A stretch of 64,000 nucleotides of DNA from Streptomyces sp. HUAS CB01 (GCF_030406905.1 NZ_CP129137.1:1-64000), one strand, 5' to 3'; counted from the first letter of the stretch, positions 44,097 to 52,589 are shown. Notes: generated from the sequence alone by a model not told the origin. Made by a program: numbers and translations.

Positions 44097-45178
44097 TCAA
44101 GCCGCTTGAGCGAGTTCTTCGACGTTGCCGAGTCGGTTCCGGTCGGGGCGCTCAAGGATCTTGAAGATCTGTCGGCAGATCACCCGTTTGAGGCACCGCT
44201 GCGCGTCACGGGAGGTCTTCCCCTCGGCGATCTTGCGTGCGACATACGTCTTCGTAGAGGGATCGAGACGCATCCGGATCAGGGTGATCGTGTGCATGGC
44301 CCGGTTGAGCTGCCCGTCGCCGCTGCGGTTGAGACGGTGTCGGTTGGTCAGCCCGGACGAGGCAGGGATCGGCGAAACACCGGCGAAGGCCGCGAAGGCG
44401 GCTTCCGAACGGAATCGTCCCTGGTGAGACCAGCTGACCAAGATCTGGGCGGCGGTGATCGGTCCGACCCCGAGCAAGCCGAGTAGCTCGGGGGCATGCC
44501 GCCGCACCAGGGCGAGGATCTCGTTCTCGAGTTCCTTGGCCTCGGCCTGCAGGGCCTGGATGCGCTGGGCCGTGGACCACATGACCTGCACCGTCATCCG
44601 GTGCCCCAGATCCTCGGCCGGGCGGTCGCGGAACTGAGCGCAGTAGGCGATCTGGGCGGGGCGCTTGAGCTTCCGCAACTCGGCGCGGAGCCCGTCCGGA
44701 GCAGAGACGATCAGGGCCTTGAGCTGGTTGATCGCGGCGGTGGAAGCGAGGACCGCGCCGTGACGGGTGGCAAGCAGCATCCGCAATGCCTCGCGTTCGC
44801 CGCGGAGGCGAGCTGGATCAGATGTCCGTGGCCAAAGCCTCCTTGGCGGCCCGGATGGCGTCGAGCATGTCGGTCTTACGGCCCCCGCGGTTGGCCGCTC
44901 GTTTCGGGCGGCAGACCTCGACGACCCTGCTCACCGGCCTGGTCCAGGAAGACCGCGAGGCCGGCGCCGTAGCTGCCGACTCCTTCCAGCGCCCAGCAAC
45001 GGCGGCCGGGAACCTGCTGGCGGGCGAAGTCCAGCAGGCACTGGTAGCCGCGGGCGTTGGCCGGGGAATCGGTGCTGGCCAGGACGGCGCCGATGGGGCT
45101 CACGGCGGCTGCGGCGAGGGTGTCGCGGTGGGTGTCGACGCCGATGACGCCATCAACTTGTTCTGCAAGCATGGTCAT
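44097..45178 (-). pseudogene. IS110-family transposase, frameshifted
   Basis: Starting at 45178: MTMLAEQVDGVIGVDTHRDT (first Asp of the DEDD domain) and CWALEGVGSYGAGLAVFLDQ. Around 44940 the frame changes to RPKRAANRGGRKTDMLDAIR and AKEALATDI, then near 44800 to MRMLLATRHGAVLASTAAIN. The C-terminal Transposase_20 part is intact: LLGVGPITAAQILVSWSHQG and SSGLTNRHRLNRSGDGQLNR, ending QIFKILERPDRNRLGNVEEL. Two frameshifts in the middle inactivate it unless they are sequence errors. Confidence 0.8.
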
Positions 45179-45470
45179 GCGGTTGTTCTCCTCCGGGCGA
45201 ACGACCGTAGCGGCGTCGGCCTGGGTGGAGTCACCACGTGGCGGAACTGTGATGAGTCACGCCGGAAGGCGGACAAGCTGCTGATCAAGCCCACGGGTGG
45301 GCCGGGCCGACGCCCGCGTCCGGCAGACATCTCGGGGGAACGGCAGTCCCTGACGGGACGCCAGTTATGTTTCGAATCATGCCGGATCACGAGCGCCGAG
45401 CCTGGCAGCAACCCATCCCGGGCCGCAGAAGAACTCTCACAGTTGTGTTTTTCGCGGTCCTGCAATGGGG
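45179..45470 (-). other. Non-coding end of the IS110 element, possible bridge-RNA region
   Basis: About 290 bp upstream of the IS110 transposase (on its strand) carry no plausible gene. In IS110-family elements the non-coding end next to the transposase start encodes the structured bridge RNA that pairs with donor and target DNA. Several GC-rich inverted stretches are present, for example GGGTGGGCCGGGCCGACGCCC near 45294. The exact IS end could not be fixed, so this is a suggestion from family knowledge only. Confidence 0.3.
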
Positions 45471-45590
45471 CCGCTGGCCTCCGGGCCCGGCATGGCTGTT
45501 GCCCCCTGTCGAGTGGATGACCTGGGGGGTGGTGTCACCGGGCCCGAGGGGTGCCGTCGGAGACGCTGATGAGTGCCTCTGTGTGTCAAG

Positions 45591-45660
45591 CGGCCGCAGG
45601 GAGAGTGGTGTGGCGGTCGCGTTTGAAGATGCGGTAGACGACGTTCGACAGGGGGTGCGT
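45591..45660 (-). pseudogene. Tail of a transposase-like gene
   Basis: The minus strand reads SNVVYRIFKRDRHTTLPAAA before a stop, a natural-looking C-terminus of transposase character. Nothing upstream of it remains. Family uncertain. Confidence 0.3.
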
Positions 45661-45668
45661 CAATTTAA

Positions 45669-45925
45669 CCGCTGATCTTGGTTGTTGAGTGGTTGCTCGG
45701 GGTCAGGCGGCCCTCAAAGGCGATCTGGAACGCGTTCAGGAGCGCCTTCCAGCGCATGGTCACCTCTTGCGGCTCTTGCCCGTCGGGTCGAGGCTCATCA
45801 GCGCCATGTAGATGCACTTGAGGGCGACGGCCTCGTTGGGGAAGTGTCCGCGGGCGCGGACGGCCTTGCGGATGCGGGCGTTCACGCTCTCGATCGCGTT
45901 CGTGCTGCAGAGCCGTGGGGAACCG
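45669..45925 (-). pseudogene. IS256-family (Mutator-type) transposase C-terminus
   Basis: LCSTNAIESVNARIRKAVRA, RGHFPNEAVALKCIYMALMS and LDPTGKSRKR, then after a one-base shift TMRWKALLNAFQIAFEGRLT, are the conserved end of IS256 transposases. The N-terminal 300 residues and all of the catalytic Asp residues are absent; the join at about 45925 leads into unrelated sequence. Confidence 0.75.
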
Positions 45926-46119
45926 ATCACCGGATGCGTCCGGGCGAGGAGTTCACCGTGGTGACCAGGACGGAGCCGGAGGAGTCGCCGTTCAACGTGG
46001 TCGTGCACGATCAGGGCATCACGGTGTGGGTGAACTCGGGGAGCGTCGCGGATGTCTTCGACCAGCTCGGCAGCCCGGTTCCCTGTGGTCATCAGCGGCC
46101 GGCTGAGGATGGTTCCTGA
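45926..46119 (+). pseudogene. C-terminal fragment of an unidentified protein
   Basis: The plus strand reads HRMRPGEEFTVVTRTEPEES, PFNVVVHDQGITVWVNSGSV and CGHQRPAEDGS before TGA. Composition is natural, codon use matches neighbours, and the sequence stops abruptly at the IS256 fragment on its left. No family recognised. Confidence 0.4.
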
Positions 46120-46126
46120 GTCCGTC

Positions 46127-46277
46127 AGCTCCGGAGCCAGATGGCGAGGGCTGCCGCTGTCGCAGTGCCGAGGAAAACATGGCCCAGGAGCATCCCTTCG
46201 AGCCGGGCCGCTTCGGCCTCGACTCCCGCCCGGTGCTGGACGTCGCGTTCGCCTTCGTGGAAGCCCACGCTGCTCAT
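46127..46277 (-). pseudogene. Short N-terminal fragment, possibly of a flavin-binding PPOX-like protein
   Basis: From an ATG at 46277 the minus strand encodes MSSVGFHEGERDVQHRAGVE and AEAARLEGML, the typical opening of a family of pyridoxamine-oxidase-like proteins, then diverges to LLGHVFLGTATAAALAIWLR before a stop at 50 aa. It could be a truncated gene or a small protein in its own right; truncation is favoured. Confidence 0.45.
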
Positions 46278-46332
46278 CGTCGCCCCTGTCGGGTCTTGTC
46301 TGCCGTGCGCCTTGCGGCGGCCGGCCGGTGCG

Positions 46333-46893
46333 TCACGTGCCACCGGCTCGGTCGGTGTGCGTTCGTTGGTAGTGGCGGGCGACCCGTGTGCGGTTGCCGC
46401 AGATGTTGCTGGTGCACCACTTGCGCCGCTTGTTCTCGGCAAGGAAGAACATCGAACAGGCCGGGTTGGCACAGCGACGCAGGAGCCCGAGCCGTTCTGG
46501 GTCGGCGAGCAGCCCGATCGCCTCTGCGGCGATGGCTGCCAATGCCGCATTCCCACCGTGTTCGGTGTGCCAGCGTTCCTCCCTGCGGATACCACCTGCC
46601 GTCATGACCAGCCGAGGGCTCATGGGGGCCGAGGCGGCTGCCGCGTTGATGTCGTCCAGCGAGGTGGGCCGGGCGTCCCGGCCCTCCAGATGAGCGTCCA
46701 TGACGTCCCGGATCGCCGCGCGCAGTCGGCGCATGGCCGCGGCGTCGGGGACAGGCCCGGGCGGCAGGCTTCCGGACTGCAGGGCCCACCATGTGGCGGA
46801 AGCGTCTTGGGTGCCAATGAGATCTGTGGCTGGTTCGGTGACCGTGATCAGCGTGTCGGCCAGGTCCAGCGCAACGAGGGGCTCACCCCCCAT
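46333..46893 (-). CDS. CGNR zinc-finger regulator with ABATE-type N-domain
   Basis: A 186-aa protein. The N-domain starts GGEPLVALDLADTLITVTEP (ABATE-like) and the C-terminus is a CGNR zinc finger: CANPACSMFFLAENKRRKWC followed by ICGNRTRVARHYQRTH. The ATG at 46893 is chosen because ACAGGAGG lies 10 nt upstream; a longer GTG reading to 46977 would cross site B. CGNR proteins are presumed transcription regulators. Divergent from the DUF427 gene, with two dyads of the same type between them, so it is the best candidate to bind those sites. Confidence 0.85.
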   Translation of the reverse strand: MGGEPLVALDLADTLITVTEPATDLIGTQDASATWWALQSGSLPPGPVPDAAAMRRLRAAIRDVMDAHLEGRDARPTSLDDINAAAASAPMSPRLVMTAGGIRREERWHTEHGGNAALAAIAAEAIGLLADPERLGLLRRCANPACSMFFLAENKRRKWCTSNICGNRTRVARHYQRTHTDRAGGT

Positions 46894-46930
46894 GGGGAAG
46901 CCCGCCTCCTGTAGTTCACCTATATCAACT

Positions 46931-46961
46931 CGAACACCCACGATGCAACTATACCCATTAG
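46931..46961 (+). promoter_or_regulatory. CTAA...TTAG-type dyad, site B
   Basis: A 31-bp element with right half CCATTAG preceded by ACTATACC and a degenerate left half CGAACAC. It lies 38 bp upstream of the CGNR start codon (minus strand), in the divergent region with the DUF427 gene. Same length and arrangement as sites A and C. Confidence 0.45.
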
Positions 46962-46984
46962 TCTCTCCGAGGAGCACCTTGACA

Positions 46985-47006
46985 CAGTCGATAGATGTGT
47001 CGACTG
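46985..47006. promoter_or_regulatory. Short dyad in the CGNR/DUF427 intergenic region
   Basis: CAGTCGA (46985-46991) and TCGACTG (47000-47006) form a 7-bp inverted repeat with an 8-bp spacer, overlapping TTGACA at 46979-46984, a perfect -35 hexamer. It could be an operator over a promoter reading toward DUF427. Confidence 0.4.
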
Positions 47007-47044
47007 AGCAGGGATGCAGGTGACTGACTCCTTGCGGAACAGAT

Positions 47045-47075
47045 CTAATGGTTCTACCTTTACTTTACGCATTAG
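47045..47075 (+). promoter_or_regulatory. CTAA...TTAG dyad (site C) before the DUF427 gene
   Basis: A 31-bp element: left half CTAATGG, right half CGCATTAG, with TACTTTAC before the right half in the position of a -10. It ends 89 bp before the DUF427 start, almost the same distance as site A to opuCA. The sequence is strikingly AT-rich for this genome. Confidence 0.6.
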
Positions 47076-47164
47076 CTGCGGGTTCGGCTCGACAGAGTCT
47101 GGATCACCTTGGATCCGGCTGACGCCGACGCAGTTCGCCCCGCGTTCGATGAAAGGAACCGGCC

Positions 47165-48028
47165 ATGGGACTGTCATGGCAGCAGGGACCGCTCTCCTCC
47201 ACCGCGCTCGGAAGGTTCCTCACCCCCGAGCCTCTGCCGGAAAGGCTGCTCTTCGCGGAGCGGCTGCGCCGCAGGATGAAGGTGAAGTACAGCGGGGAAT
47301 GGATCGCGGACAGCGAGGACGTCGTGCTGCTGTACGAGCCGGGACGCTATCCGGTCGCCTACTTCCCGCTCTCGTCGGTACGCCCGGACGTCCTCGAGGC
47401 CAGCGCACGCACCACCCAGCACCGTGAGCTCGGTGAGACGTCCTGGTTCACAGTGGACGCCGCGGGCCATCGCACTGAACGCGCGGCGTGGCAGCTCACG
47501 GGGCTGCCCCCGTACGCCAGTGAGCTGGAGGGGCGGGTCGCGTTCGCATGGAGGGCCATGGACGCCTTCTACGAGGAGGACGATCGGATTCTCGGGCACG
47601 CGTCGGACCCCTATCACCGCATCGACATCCGCGACACCTCCCGCACCCTGGAGGTGCGCTCGGGGGACACGGTGATCGCGCGGACCACCCGGCCGGTGGT
47701 GCTCTACGAGTCCGGGTTCGCACCGCGGTGGTACGTGCCGCGCGAGGACATCCAGAGGAAGGAACTGACGTCGGTCGAGAGCCAGACGTTCTGCCCCTAC
47801 AAGGGGCTGGCCAGCTACTACGACATCGGCGAGTCCAAGAAGGCGGCCTGGTCCTACCGTGAGGCCTACACCGAGGTCGGGCGGATCGACGACCTTGTCT
47901 CCTTCGAGCCCGACAAGGTCGAGGTCTACCTGGACGGTGAGCGGCTGCACCTCGAGCCGGGCCAGCACGCCGCAGTACCCCATGGGGTAGACCGGAGCCT
48001 GGGAACCGATGAGGTCTTCTCCCGCTGA
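47165..48028 (+). CDS. Protein with two DUF427 domains
   Basis: A 287-aa cytoplasmic protein. Two DUF427 copies are seen: MKVKYSGEWIADSEDVVLLY with PVAYFPLSSVRPDVLEAS, and LEVRSGDTVIARTTRPVVLY with PRWYVPREDIQRKELTSVES and FCPYKGLASYYDI. The second has the full family signature; the first is shorter. RBS GAAAGGAACC precedes the ATG at 47165. The biochemical role of DUF427 is not established. Divergent from the CGNR regulator, presumably its target. Confidence 0.85.
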   Translation: MGLSWQQGPLSSTALGRFLTPEPLPERLLFAERLRRRMKVKYSGEWIADSEDVVLLYEPGRYPVAYFPLSSVRPDVLEASARTTQHRELGETSWFTVDAAGHRTERAAWQLTGLPPYASELEGRVAFAWRAMDAFYEEDDRILGHASDPYHRIDIRDTSRTLEVRSGDTVIARTTRPVVLYESGFAPRWYVPREDIQRKELTSVESQTFCPYKGLASYYDIGESKKAAWSYREAYTEVGRIDDLVSFEPDKVEVYLDGERLHLEPGQHAAVPHGVDRSLGTDEVFSR

Positions 48029-48197
48029 AACCGGGTCCGCCACGGGCAGCAGAGGCCGCCCGACGATGGCGGACGGGTCTGCCGTTCGGCGGTCGTTCGC
48101 GATTCGGTGAGTGAGCCTCCAGGATTTTCATGTCCCGAATCTCCGCGTACGGCGCACGGGGCTCTGGTGTCGTGCGGACCAATCGGAGGAGCCCGTG

Positions 48198-48684
48198 GTG
48201 ACGGGTTCTTTGCAGGGTGAGACGGTCCTCGTCGTCGGGCGTGGGAGCGGCATCGCTCGGGCGATTGTCGACGCAGCCGTGGCCGAGGGGCGCATGTGGT
48301 CGCCGCAGGTCGCAACCGGGTGGCACTCGAGGCCGCGTACACGGACACGACTGTCTCCGTGAAGTATGTCGACGTTACGGACGACACCTCCATCGCGGCT
48401 CCGGCCGACGAGGTGGGCAGCGTCCATCACGTGGTGTCTACCGTGTCGGCGAGGGCCCGCGGCGCCGTCGGAGAGCTGAGCCCAGAGGCGATCCCGCTGT
48501 CCTTCCACACGAAGGTCGTGGGTCCGATCATGCCGGCCCAAACGCTTCGCTCCGAAGATGCCGAGGACGGGTCGTTCGTGCTGCTTTCTGGGGTGGCCAC
48601 TCTCGAGCCGGATCCCGGTTTTCTCACGGTGGCGGCGACCAACGGTTCGGTGAACGCAGCGACCCGTTCGCTGGCCGTTTACTG
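48198..48684 (+). pseudogene. Short-chain dehydrogenase, frameshifted and truncated
   Basis: From GTG 48198 (RBS GGAGGA at 48186): TGSLQGETVLVVGRGSGIAR with the GxxxGIA cofactor loop, then near 48290 a frameshift to VVAAGRNRVALEAAYTDTTV, VDVTDDTSIAAPADEVGSVH and LLSGVATLEPDPGFLTVAAT. The family's final ~40 residues after SVNAATRSLAV are replaced by the end of an IS630 remnant. The catalytic Tyr is replaced by Phe or lost (PDPGFLTVAAT), as in some SDR side branches. Confidence 0.65.
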
Positions 48685-48689
48685 ATCTT

Positions 48690-49215
48690 GAATGCGTGAT
48701 GTCGTCATGCAGGTTGGCGCCGGAGGGCCGGTGCCGGTGAGGCAGCCGTCGAGGATGTCGGGGCGGTACTGGAGCGGGCGGAGGCCGCGCCGGACGGCGG
48801 TGATCAGCTCGTCGGGGCAGGCGAATGCACGGTTGGCTGTGGTGGTGCGTCGCAGCACGGACCAGATGCCGGGTTGAGGTCGGGTGCGTAGGGCGGCAGT
48901 TGGTAGACGGTGAGCCAGTCGCCGTCGGCGATGTAGCGGCGCATTCCGGCAGTCAGGTGGGTGGTGAAGTCGATCCGGGGCGCGGTGCCGGTCTCGTCGA
49001 CCGGTCCGTTTCCCCGGACCGCTTCCCGCACCCGGCGTGCCCGTTTCCGAGCACCGGGGCCGCAGGTCGTGAGCGATGACCGGGGTCTCGTCGCCCTGCC
49101 AGAACCGCTCGGCCGCCTCCATCCTCAACTTCTCTCGGAAGGCCCGCCGTTCGTCGGTCAGTCCGCCCCCCTGCCCATACCTCAGGCCATCGGCATACCG
49201 CAGGGATCATGAACC
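48690..49215 (-). pseudogene. IS630-like transposase, internally deleted
   Basis: Leftward text: GLTDERRAFREKLRMEAAER, then a jump to RIDFTTHLTAGMRRYIADGD, WLTVYQLPPYAPDLNPASG, a frameshift, and IWSVLRRTTTANRAFACPDE with LQYRPDILDGCLTGTG. These are the head and tail of an IS630-type transposase with the central catalytic part deleted. It is a different subgroup from the intact copy at 4.2 kb. Confidence 0.7.
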
Positions 49216-49261
49216 GTCAGCCCCGCCGACACCACGCTTTGAAGGTCAGTAGACTGTTGTC

Positions 49262-49807
49262 GTGTTTGATAGCCAGCGCACCCTCGCGTTCGTCAATACG
49301 CGCTTGGACCGGCCAACCGGACTGATCGACCAGCTCGCCAACCGTGACGCTGCGGCCGGATGGCTCTCCGGAGAGCTTGGCTACGACTCTCCGATCTCGG
49401 GACGCGACCATGCGGCGCTGCTTGAACTGCGTGACAGTGCCCGCTGGATCCTGCGCGCCCGCAGTGCAGGTCTCACCCCACCACCCCAGGACCTGGACGT
49501 TGTCAACGCTGCGAGCGTGGCGGCTCCGAGGGCAGAGCAACTCGACGGCGACTGGAACAGTGCGGTCCACTTCGCTGCCAGCGGATCACCGGACGCGAAC
49601 AATCTGACCGAGTTGCTGGCCGGCTTGGCCAGCGCGGTCGTGAATCTCGCCGCAGCATCAGAGAACCTCGTCGAGTGCGCCGCGGACGACTGCGTGGTGC
49701 TGTTCTTGCGTACCGACCCTCGCAGACGCTGGCATTCGAAGCGCTGCGGAAACCGCGTGCGGGCCGCACGTAGCTTCGCTCGTCACCGCAGCGGCGGGCC
49801 TCCGTGA
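49262..49807 (+). CDS. CGNR zinc-finger protein
   Basis: A 181-aa protein. ABATE-like N-domain (QRTLAFVNTRLDRPTGLIDQ, LANRDAAAGWLSGELGY) and a C-terminal CGNR finger: CAADDCVVLFLRTDPRRRWH and KRCGNRVRAARSFARHR. The finger Cys residues (CxxxxC...CGNR) are complete. GTG start at 49262; no ribosome-binding site is obvious, so leaderless translation is possible. Second complete CGNR gene within 3 kb. Target unknown. The 221 bp after it hold no clear gene. Confidence 0.8.
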   Translation: MFDSQRTLAFVNTRLDRPTGLIDQLANRDAAAGWLSGELGYDSPISGRDHAALLELRDSARWILRARSAGLTPPPQDLDVVNAASVAAPRAEQLDGDWNSAVHFAASGSPDANNLTELLAGLASAVVNLAAASENLVECAADDCVVLFLRTDPRRRWHSKRCGNRVRAARSFARHRSGGPP

Positions 49808-50028
49808 CCACCGCCCACGGCGGCCCGGACTCGTCACTCAAGGGGTCTGCGGGCACCGTGGCGGGCAGTAACGATCCGGACCGAAGCAGTGCGTCGCCTG
49901 CTGGCATCCAACATCTGGTCCGGCCAGGTCTTGGCTGCGGGCGACTGCAACGGGGCCGCGCTTGAGCGCTCTGGCACGGTATGACCCCGATTGGGCGGTG
50001 ACGCGAGAAGCAAACGGCAGCGTGTCGG

Positions 50029-50284
50029 TCAGTGCGGCGTGACCTTGTTCTTCTGGCGTTCGTCGTGGCGGCGGGCTTTCAACCGGTTGCCACAGCTGGA
50101 CATCGAGCACCATCGCGCACTGTTGTTCTTCGACCGGTCGAGAAGGAACAAGGTGCACTCGTCATTCCCGCAGGCTCTCAGCCGGTTCGAAGCCGTGCGC
50201 CTGACGCCGTCCCATTCGATCACGGCACGAGCGGCGAGCTCACGGTCGGCCGGAGCACTCAGGCGCCAGGTGAGCCGTTATCGT
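50029..50284 (-). pseudogene. C-terminal CGNR zinc-finger fragment
   Basis: RLSAPADRELAARAVIEWDG, then CGNDECTLFLLDRSKNNSAR and SCGNRLKARRHDERQKNK form an intact CGNR finger, but an in-frame TAA lies directly upstream at about 50285 and the ABATE N-domain is missing. A GTG at 50223 could start a 64-aa finger-only protein. Truncation is the simpler reading. Confidence 0.65.
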
Positions 50285-50318
50285 CCAGCACGGGACGATA
50301 ACTGACCCCTCGCCACCC

Positions 50319-50348
50319 CTAACCTGTCAAGTGGTAATATACGGTTAG
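50319..50348 (+). promoter_or_regulatory. CTAA...TTAG-type dyad, site D
   Basis: A 30-bp element: CTAACC and CGGTTAG form an exact 6-bp inverted pair, with TAATATAC before the right half. Same orientation and near-identical spacing to sites A and C, but whatever gene stood downstream on the plus strand has been replaced by an IS5 scrap at about 50486. Confidence 0.5.
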
Positions 50349-50485
50349 TGCTGCGAGAGTGTGCGCTCGCCCTCAGGTGCGCCGCGGGGTGCGCGGAGAG
50401 TGGTTCTCCCGGGCGGCCGTCGACGGCTCCCGCGCTCGGGCGTTAGACCCCGTTTCTGATGGCGTGATCGCTCGTTGAGCGGTGC

Positions 50486-50545
50486 ATGACGGATCTGGTG
50501 AAGCGGTTGGTACCGGACGAGTTGTGGCCGCATCTCGGGGGAACC
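50486..50545 (+). pseudogene. IS5-family orfA N-terminal scrap
   Basis: MTDLVKRLVPDELWPHL is the opening of an IS5/IS427-type orfA (compare VERLVPDELWELF in the intact copies). Coding similarity ends within about 20 residues. Confidence 0.55.
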
Positions 50546-50660
50546 CCAGTGCTCAGCGCCTGCGTGCACATGCTTCCCTGGAAACAGCCGAAGCCGCCGT
50601 CGACCCCCCGGTGGTGACCGCCGGGACAGCGACGTCCTGGCAGGTGTCCGAGCTCGGGGT

Positions 50661-51572
50661 TCACCCCCCGTTCTCCGGATCAGGAGCGCTGTGCGGTGCC
50701 TGGTTCTGCCGACGCGCGGTGTCACTGGGAATCGCGCGCATCGGCGTGTCCAGGAGCGCGCTGATCGCGGCCGCGGTCTCCTCGTTGCGCGGCAGCCACA
50801 CCTGGAGCCAGTGGTTGCCGTCCCCCACGTGGAGAATCTCGACCGTGATGTGCAGGATCCCAGCTTCCGGGTGGAAGATCTGCTTGATGTCCGGCTGCTG
50901 GGACGCGACTGAGTGGGCGGCCCACCGGGTCACGAACTCGGGAGCCACGCTGAGCTCGTGGACCAGCGCCCGGAAGTCGTCGTCGTCGCCCCAGTACGGT
51001 TGGCCGGACCGCAGAAAGCCGACCAGCTCGTCCGCCGCTGCTGCCCAGTCGTCGCCGGTGAAGACCCGCCGCGAGGCGGACGTCAGAAAGTGGTTGCGCA
51101 GCAGGTTGGGCGGGTTGCTGTCCAGCGCTCCCAACGGCCTGCCCAGCCTCTCCCACGACGCATTCCAGGCCACAATGTTGCAGATCGGCCCCAGCAGACA
51201 GGCCGGCGTGGGATCCAGGAGATCCAGCAACACAGGCAACGTCGGGCGCGGCACATCGTTGACCGGGCGGGGACTGGGGAACAGCGCGGAGGTGTGCCGC
51301 TTCATGGCCAGCAGCGCAAGGTGTCGTTTGTCGTCGTCAGACATCTGCAGCGCCTGGGCAAGCGCGGCGAGCACGGCGACCGACGGATTGGTGTCCCTGC
51401 CCTGCTCCAGGCGCTCCAGGTATTCCATGCTCAGGCCGGCGAGCATGGCGAGCTCTGCTCTCCTCAGACCAGGGACCCGCCGCCGGCCGGAAGACGGCAA
51501 CCCAACCTGCTCGGGTTTCACCTGTTCCCGGCGCGATCGTAGGAATGTTGCCAACTCACTTTCGGGGTACAC
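50661..51572 (-). CDS. XRE-type regulator with MmyB-like ligand-binding domain
   Basis: A 303-aa regulator. N-terminal helix-turn-helix: FLRSRREQVKPEQVGLPSSG, RAELAMLAGLSMEYLERLEQ, GRDTNPSVAVLAALAQAL. The C-terminal ~190 residues are the MmyB-like (PAS-like, fatty-acid-binding) domain: ACLLGPICNIVAWNASWERL, NLLRNHFLTSASRRVFTGDD, VASQQPDIKQIFHPEAGILH. Such proteins usually regulate a divergent oxidoreductase or transporter gene; here the divergent side has only debris. Full length, no frameshift. Confidence 0.9.
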   Translation of the reverse strand: MYPESELATFLRSRREQVKPEQVGLPSSGRRRVPGLRRAELAMLAGLSMEYLERLEQGRDTNPSVAVLAALAQALQMSDDDKRHLALLAMKRHTSALFPSPRPVNDVPRPTLPVLLDLLDPTPACLLGPICNIVAWNASWERLGRPLGALDSNPPNLLRNHFLTSASRRVFTGDDWAAAADELVGFLRSGQPYWGDDDDFRALVHELSVAPEFVTRWAAHSVASQQPDIKQIFHPEAGILHITVEILHVGDGNHWLQVWLPRNEETAAAISALLDTPMRAIPSDTARRQNQAPHSAPDPENGG

Positions 51573-51739
51573 ACGCTCATGGTGCCCTACAGGCAGCCTC
51601 GGATGGTCTCCCTGTGAGTACTATCCTTGACCACCTCGGCAGGCTGGTCCACAGGCCGGAAGGCGCCCCGGGGCGAGAGTGGACGGCAGCCACGCCTTAC
51701 CTCGCGCTCCCTGTCGACCCTGCGTCCAGCCCATCGACC

Positions 51740-51930
51740 ACGCTGGCCGCCGTCGGATGACAACCGGAGCACCGTCGCGTTCAGCTTCGAGGGCGGGATG
51801 CGAGTCCGCGCTCGAACAGGGCCGGCGCGAGAACGAAGTGGACCACCACCCGCGAGGGCAGTAGCCGCAGGCGCCGCAGCCGGGTGACCACCACGCACAG
51901 GTCGCGGCGGCCTTGGTCGATGCGCCTGCG
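51740..51930 (-). pseudogene. IS4-type transposase N-terminal scrap
   Basis: Minus-strand text RRDLCVVVTRLRRLRLLPSR and VVVHFVLAPALF matches the N-terminal domain that precedes DDE in IS4-type transposases of Streptomyces (LPSRVVVYFVLALALF pattern). Less than 60 residues remain. Between 51573 and 51740 a plus-strand reading VSTILDHLGRLVHRPEGAPG looks partly natural but is unidentified. Confidence 0.4.
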
Positions 51931-51934
51931 CTGG

Positions 51935-52342
51935 TTAGTTTTCCCAGTCCACGGCAAAAGAGCGCGAGTCGAAGAAGTACTCCCGCGACCAGCATATCTT
52001 CCCGTATTTCACGCGGAACATCGACATCATATCGAGCGCATGTATCAGCTTGCCGTCCTTGTCCATGACATTGTCTGTCCTGTGCAACAGAACAACGTCT
52101 CCGCTGTCCTGGATATGATGTATGTCCACACGAAATCGTTCCGCCCCCATGGTTTCACGGGCGCGGTGCAGGTTCTCCAGCATCGCGTCGAGGCTTTCCA
52201 CGGGGTGGTCGATGGTTGTGATGGACTGCCAGCTGACATTCGAGTGGATCAGTCGCTTGAACATGACGATGGCGTCGTCGTAGGTGGGCCCGAAGTTTGC
52301 ACAGAAGTCTCGGACTACTTCCGAGGGCGATGCGTGACTCAC
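51935..52342 (-). CDS. SnoaL/NTF2-like protein
   Basis: A 135-aa cone-fold (NTF2-like) protein related to limonene-epoxide-hydrolase/SnoaL: VVRDFCANFGPTYDDAIVMF, VSWQSITTIDHPVESLDAML, VDIHHIQDSGDVVLLHRTDN and ALDMMSMFRVKYGKICWSRE. The GTG at 52342 follows AAGGAAG. The start overlaps the stop of an upstream truncated gene (GTGA). Codon use is less GC-rich than its surroundings, suggesting transfer. Last member of the leftward cluster with the dioxygenase-like gene. Probable role: hydration or cyclisation of a small intermediate; no reaction can be assigned. Confidence 0.8.
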   Translation of the reverse strand: MSHASPSEVVRDFCANFGPTYDDAIVMFKRLIHSNVSWQSITTIDHPVESLDAMLENLHRARETMGAERFRVDIHHIQDSGDVVLLHRTDNVMDKDGKLIHALDMMSMFRVKYGKICWSREYFFDSRSFAVDWEN

Positions 52343-52475
52343 AAATTCTTCCTTGGCGTAAGAGGGTGCTCGGTACTGGTTGAGGCTGCCGCGGGGGGTT
52401 TCGGGCGGAGGTATTGCCCTACTTTGTTCGGGTCGACGGTTAGCCGGTGGGTCATGGAGTTGACCATGGCCCAGA
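52339..52475 (-). pseudogene. C-terminus of an unknown gene coupled to the SnoaL-like gene
   Basis: The minus strand reads CGIWAMVNSMTHRLTVDPNK, VGQYLRPKPPAAASTSTEHP and LTPRKNL, ending in a TGA that overlaps the GTG of the SnoaL-like gene. The tight coupling shows it was the preceding gene of the operon. An IS5 tail begins at about 52478, so the rest was lost by IS insertion or deletion. Family not recognised. Confidence 0.5.
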
Positions 52476-52477
52476 TG

Positions 52478-52576
52478 CCGCAGACTGCACCGCCGCTACG
52501 AGCGCAAGGCCGAGCACTTCCTCGCCTTCGTCGGCATTGCCGCAGCCCTCACCGGCTACCGCCGACTCACCAACTG
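52478..52576 (+). pseudogene. IS5-family orfB C-terminal scrap
   Basis: RRLHRRYERKAEHFLAFVGI and AAALTGYRRLTN before TGA is the tail of an IS427-type orfB, followed by an IS end-like GAAACGGTGTC and the TAA target of the next IS5 copy. Shows two successive IS5-type insertions at nearly the same spot. Confidence 0.65.
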
Positions 52577-52589
52577 AAACGGTGTCTAA

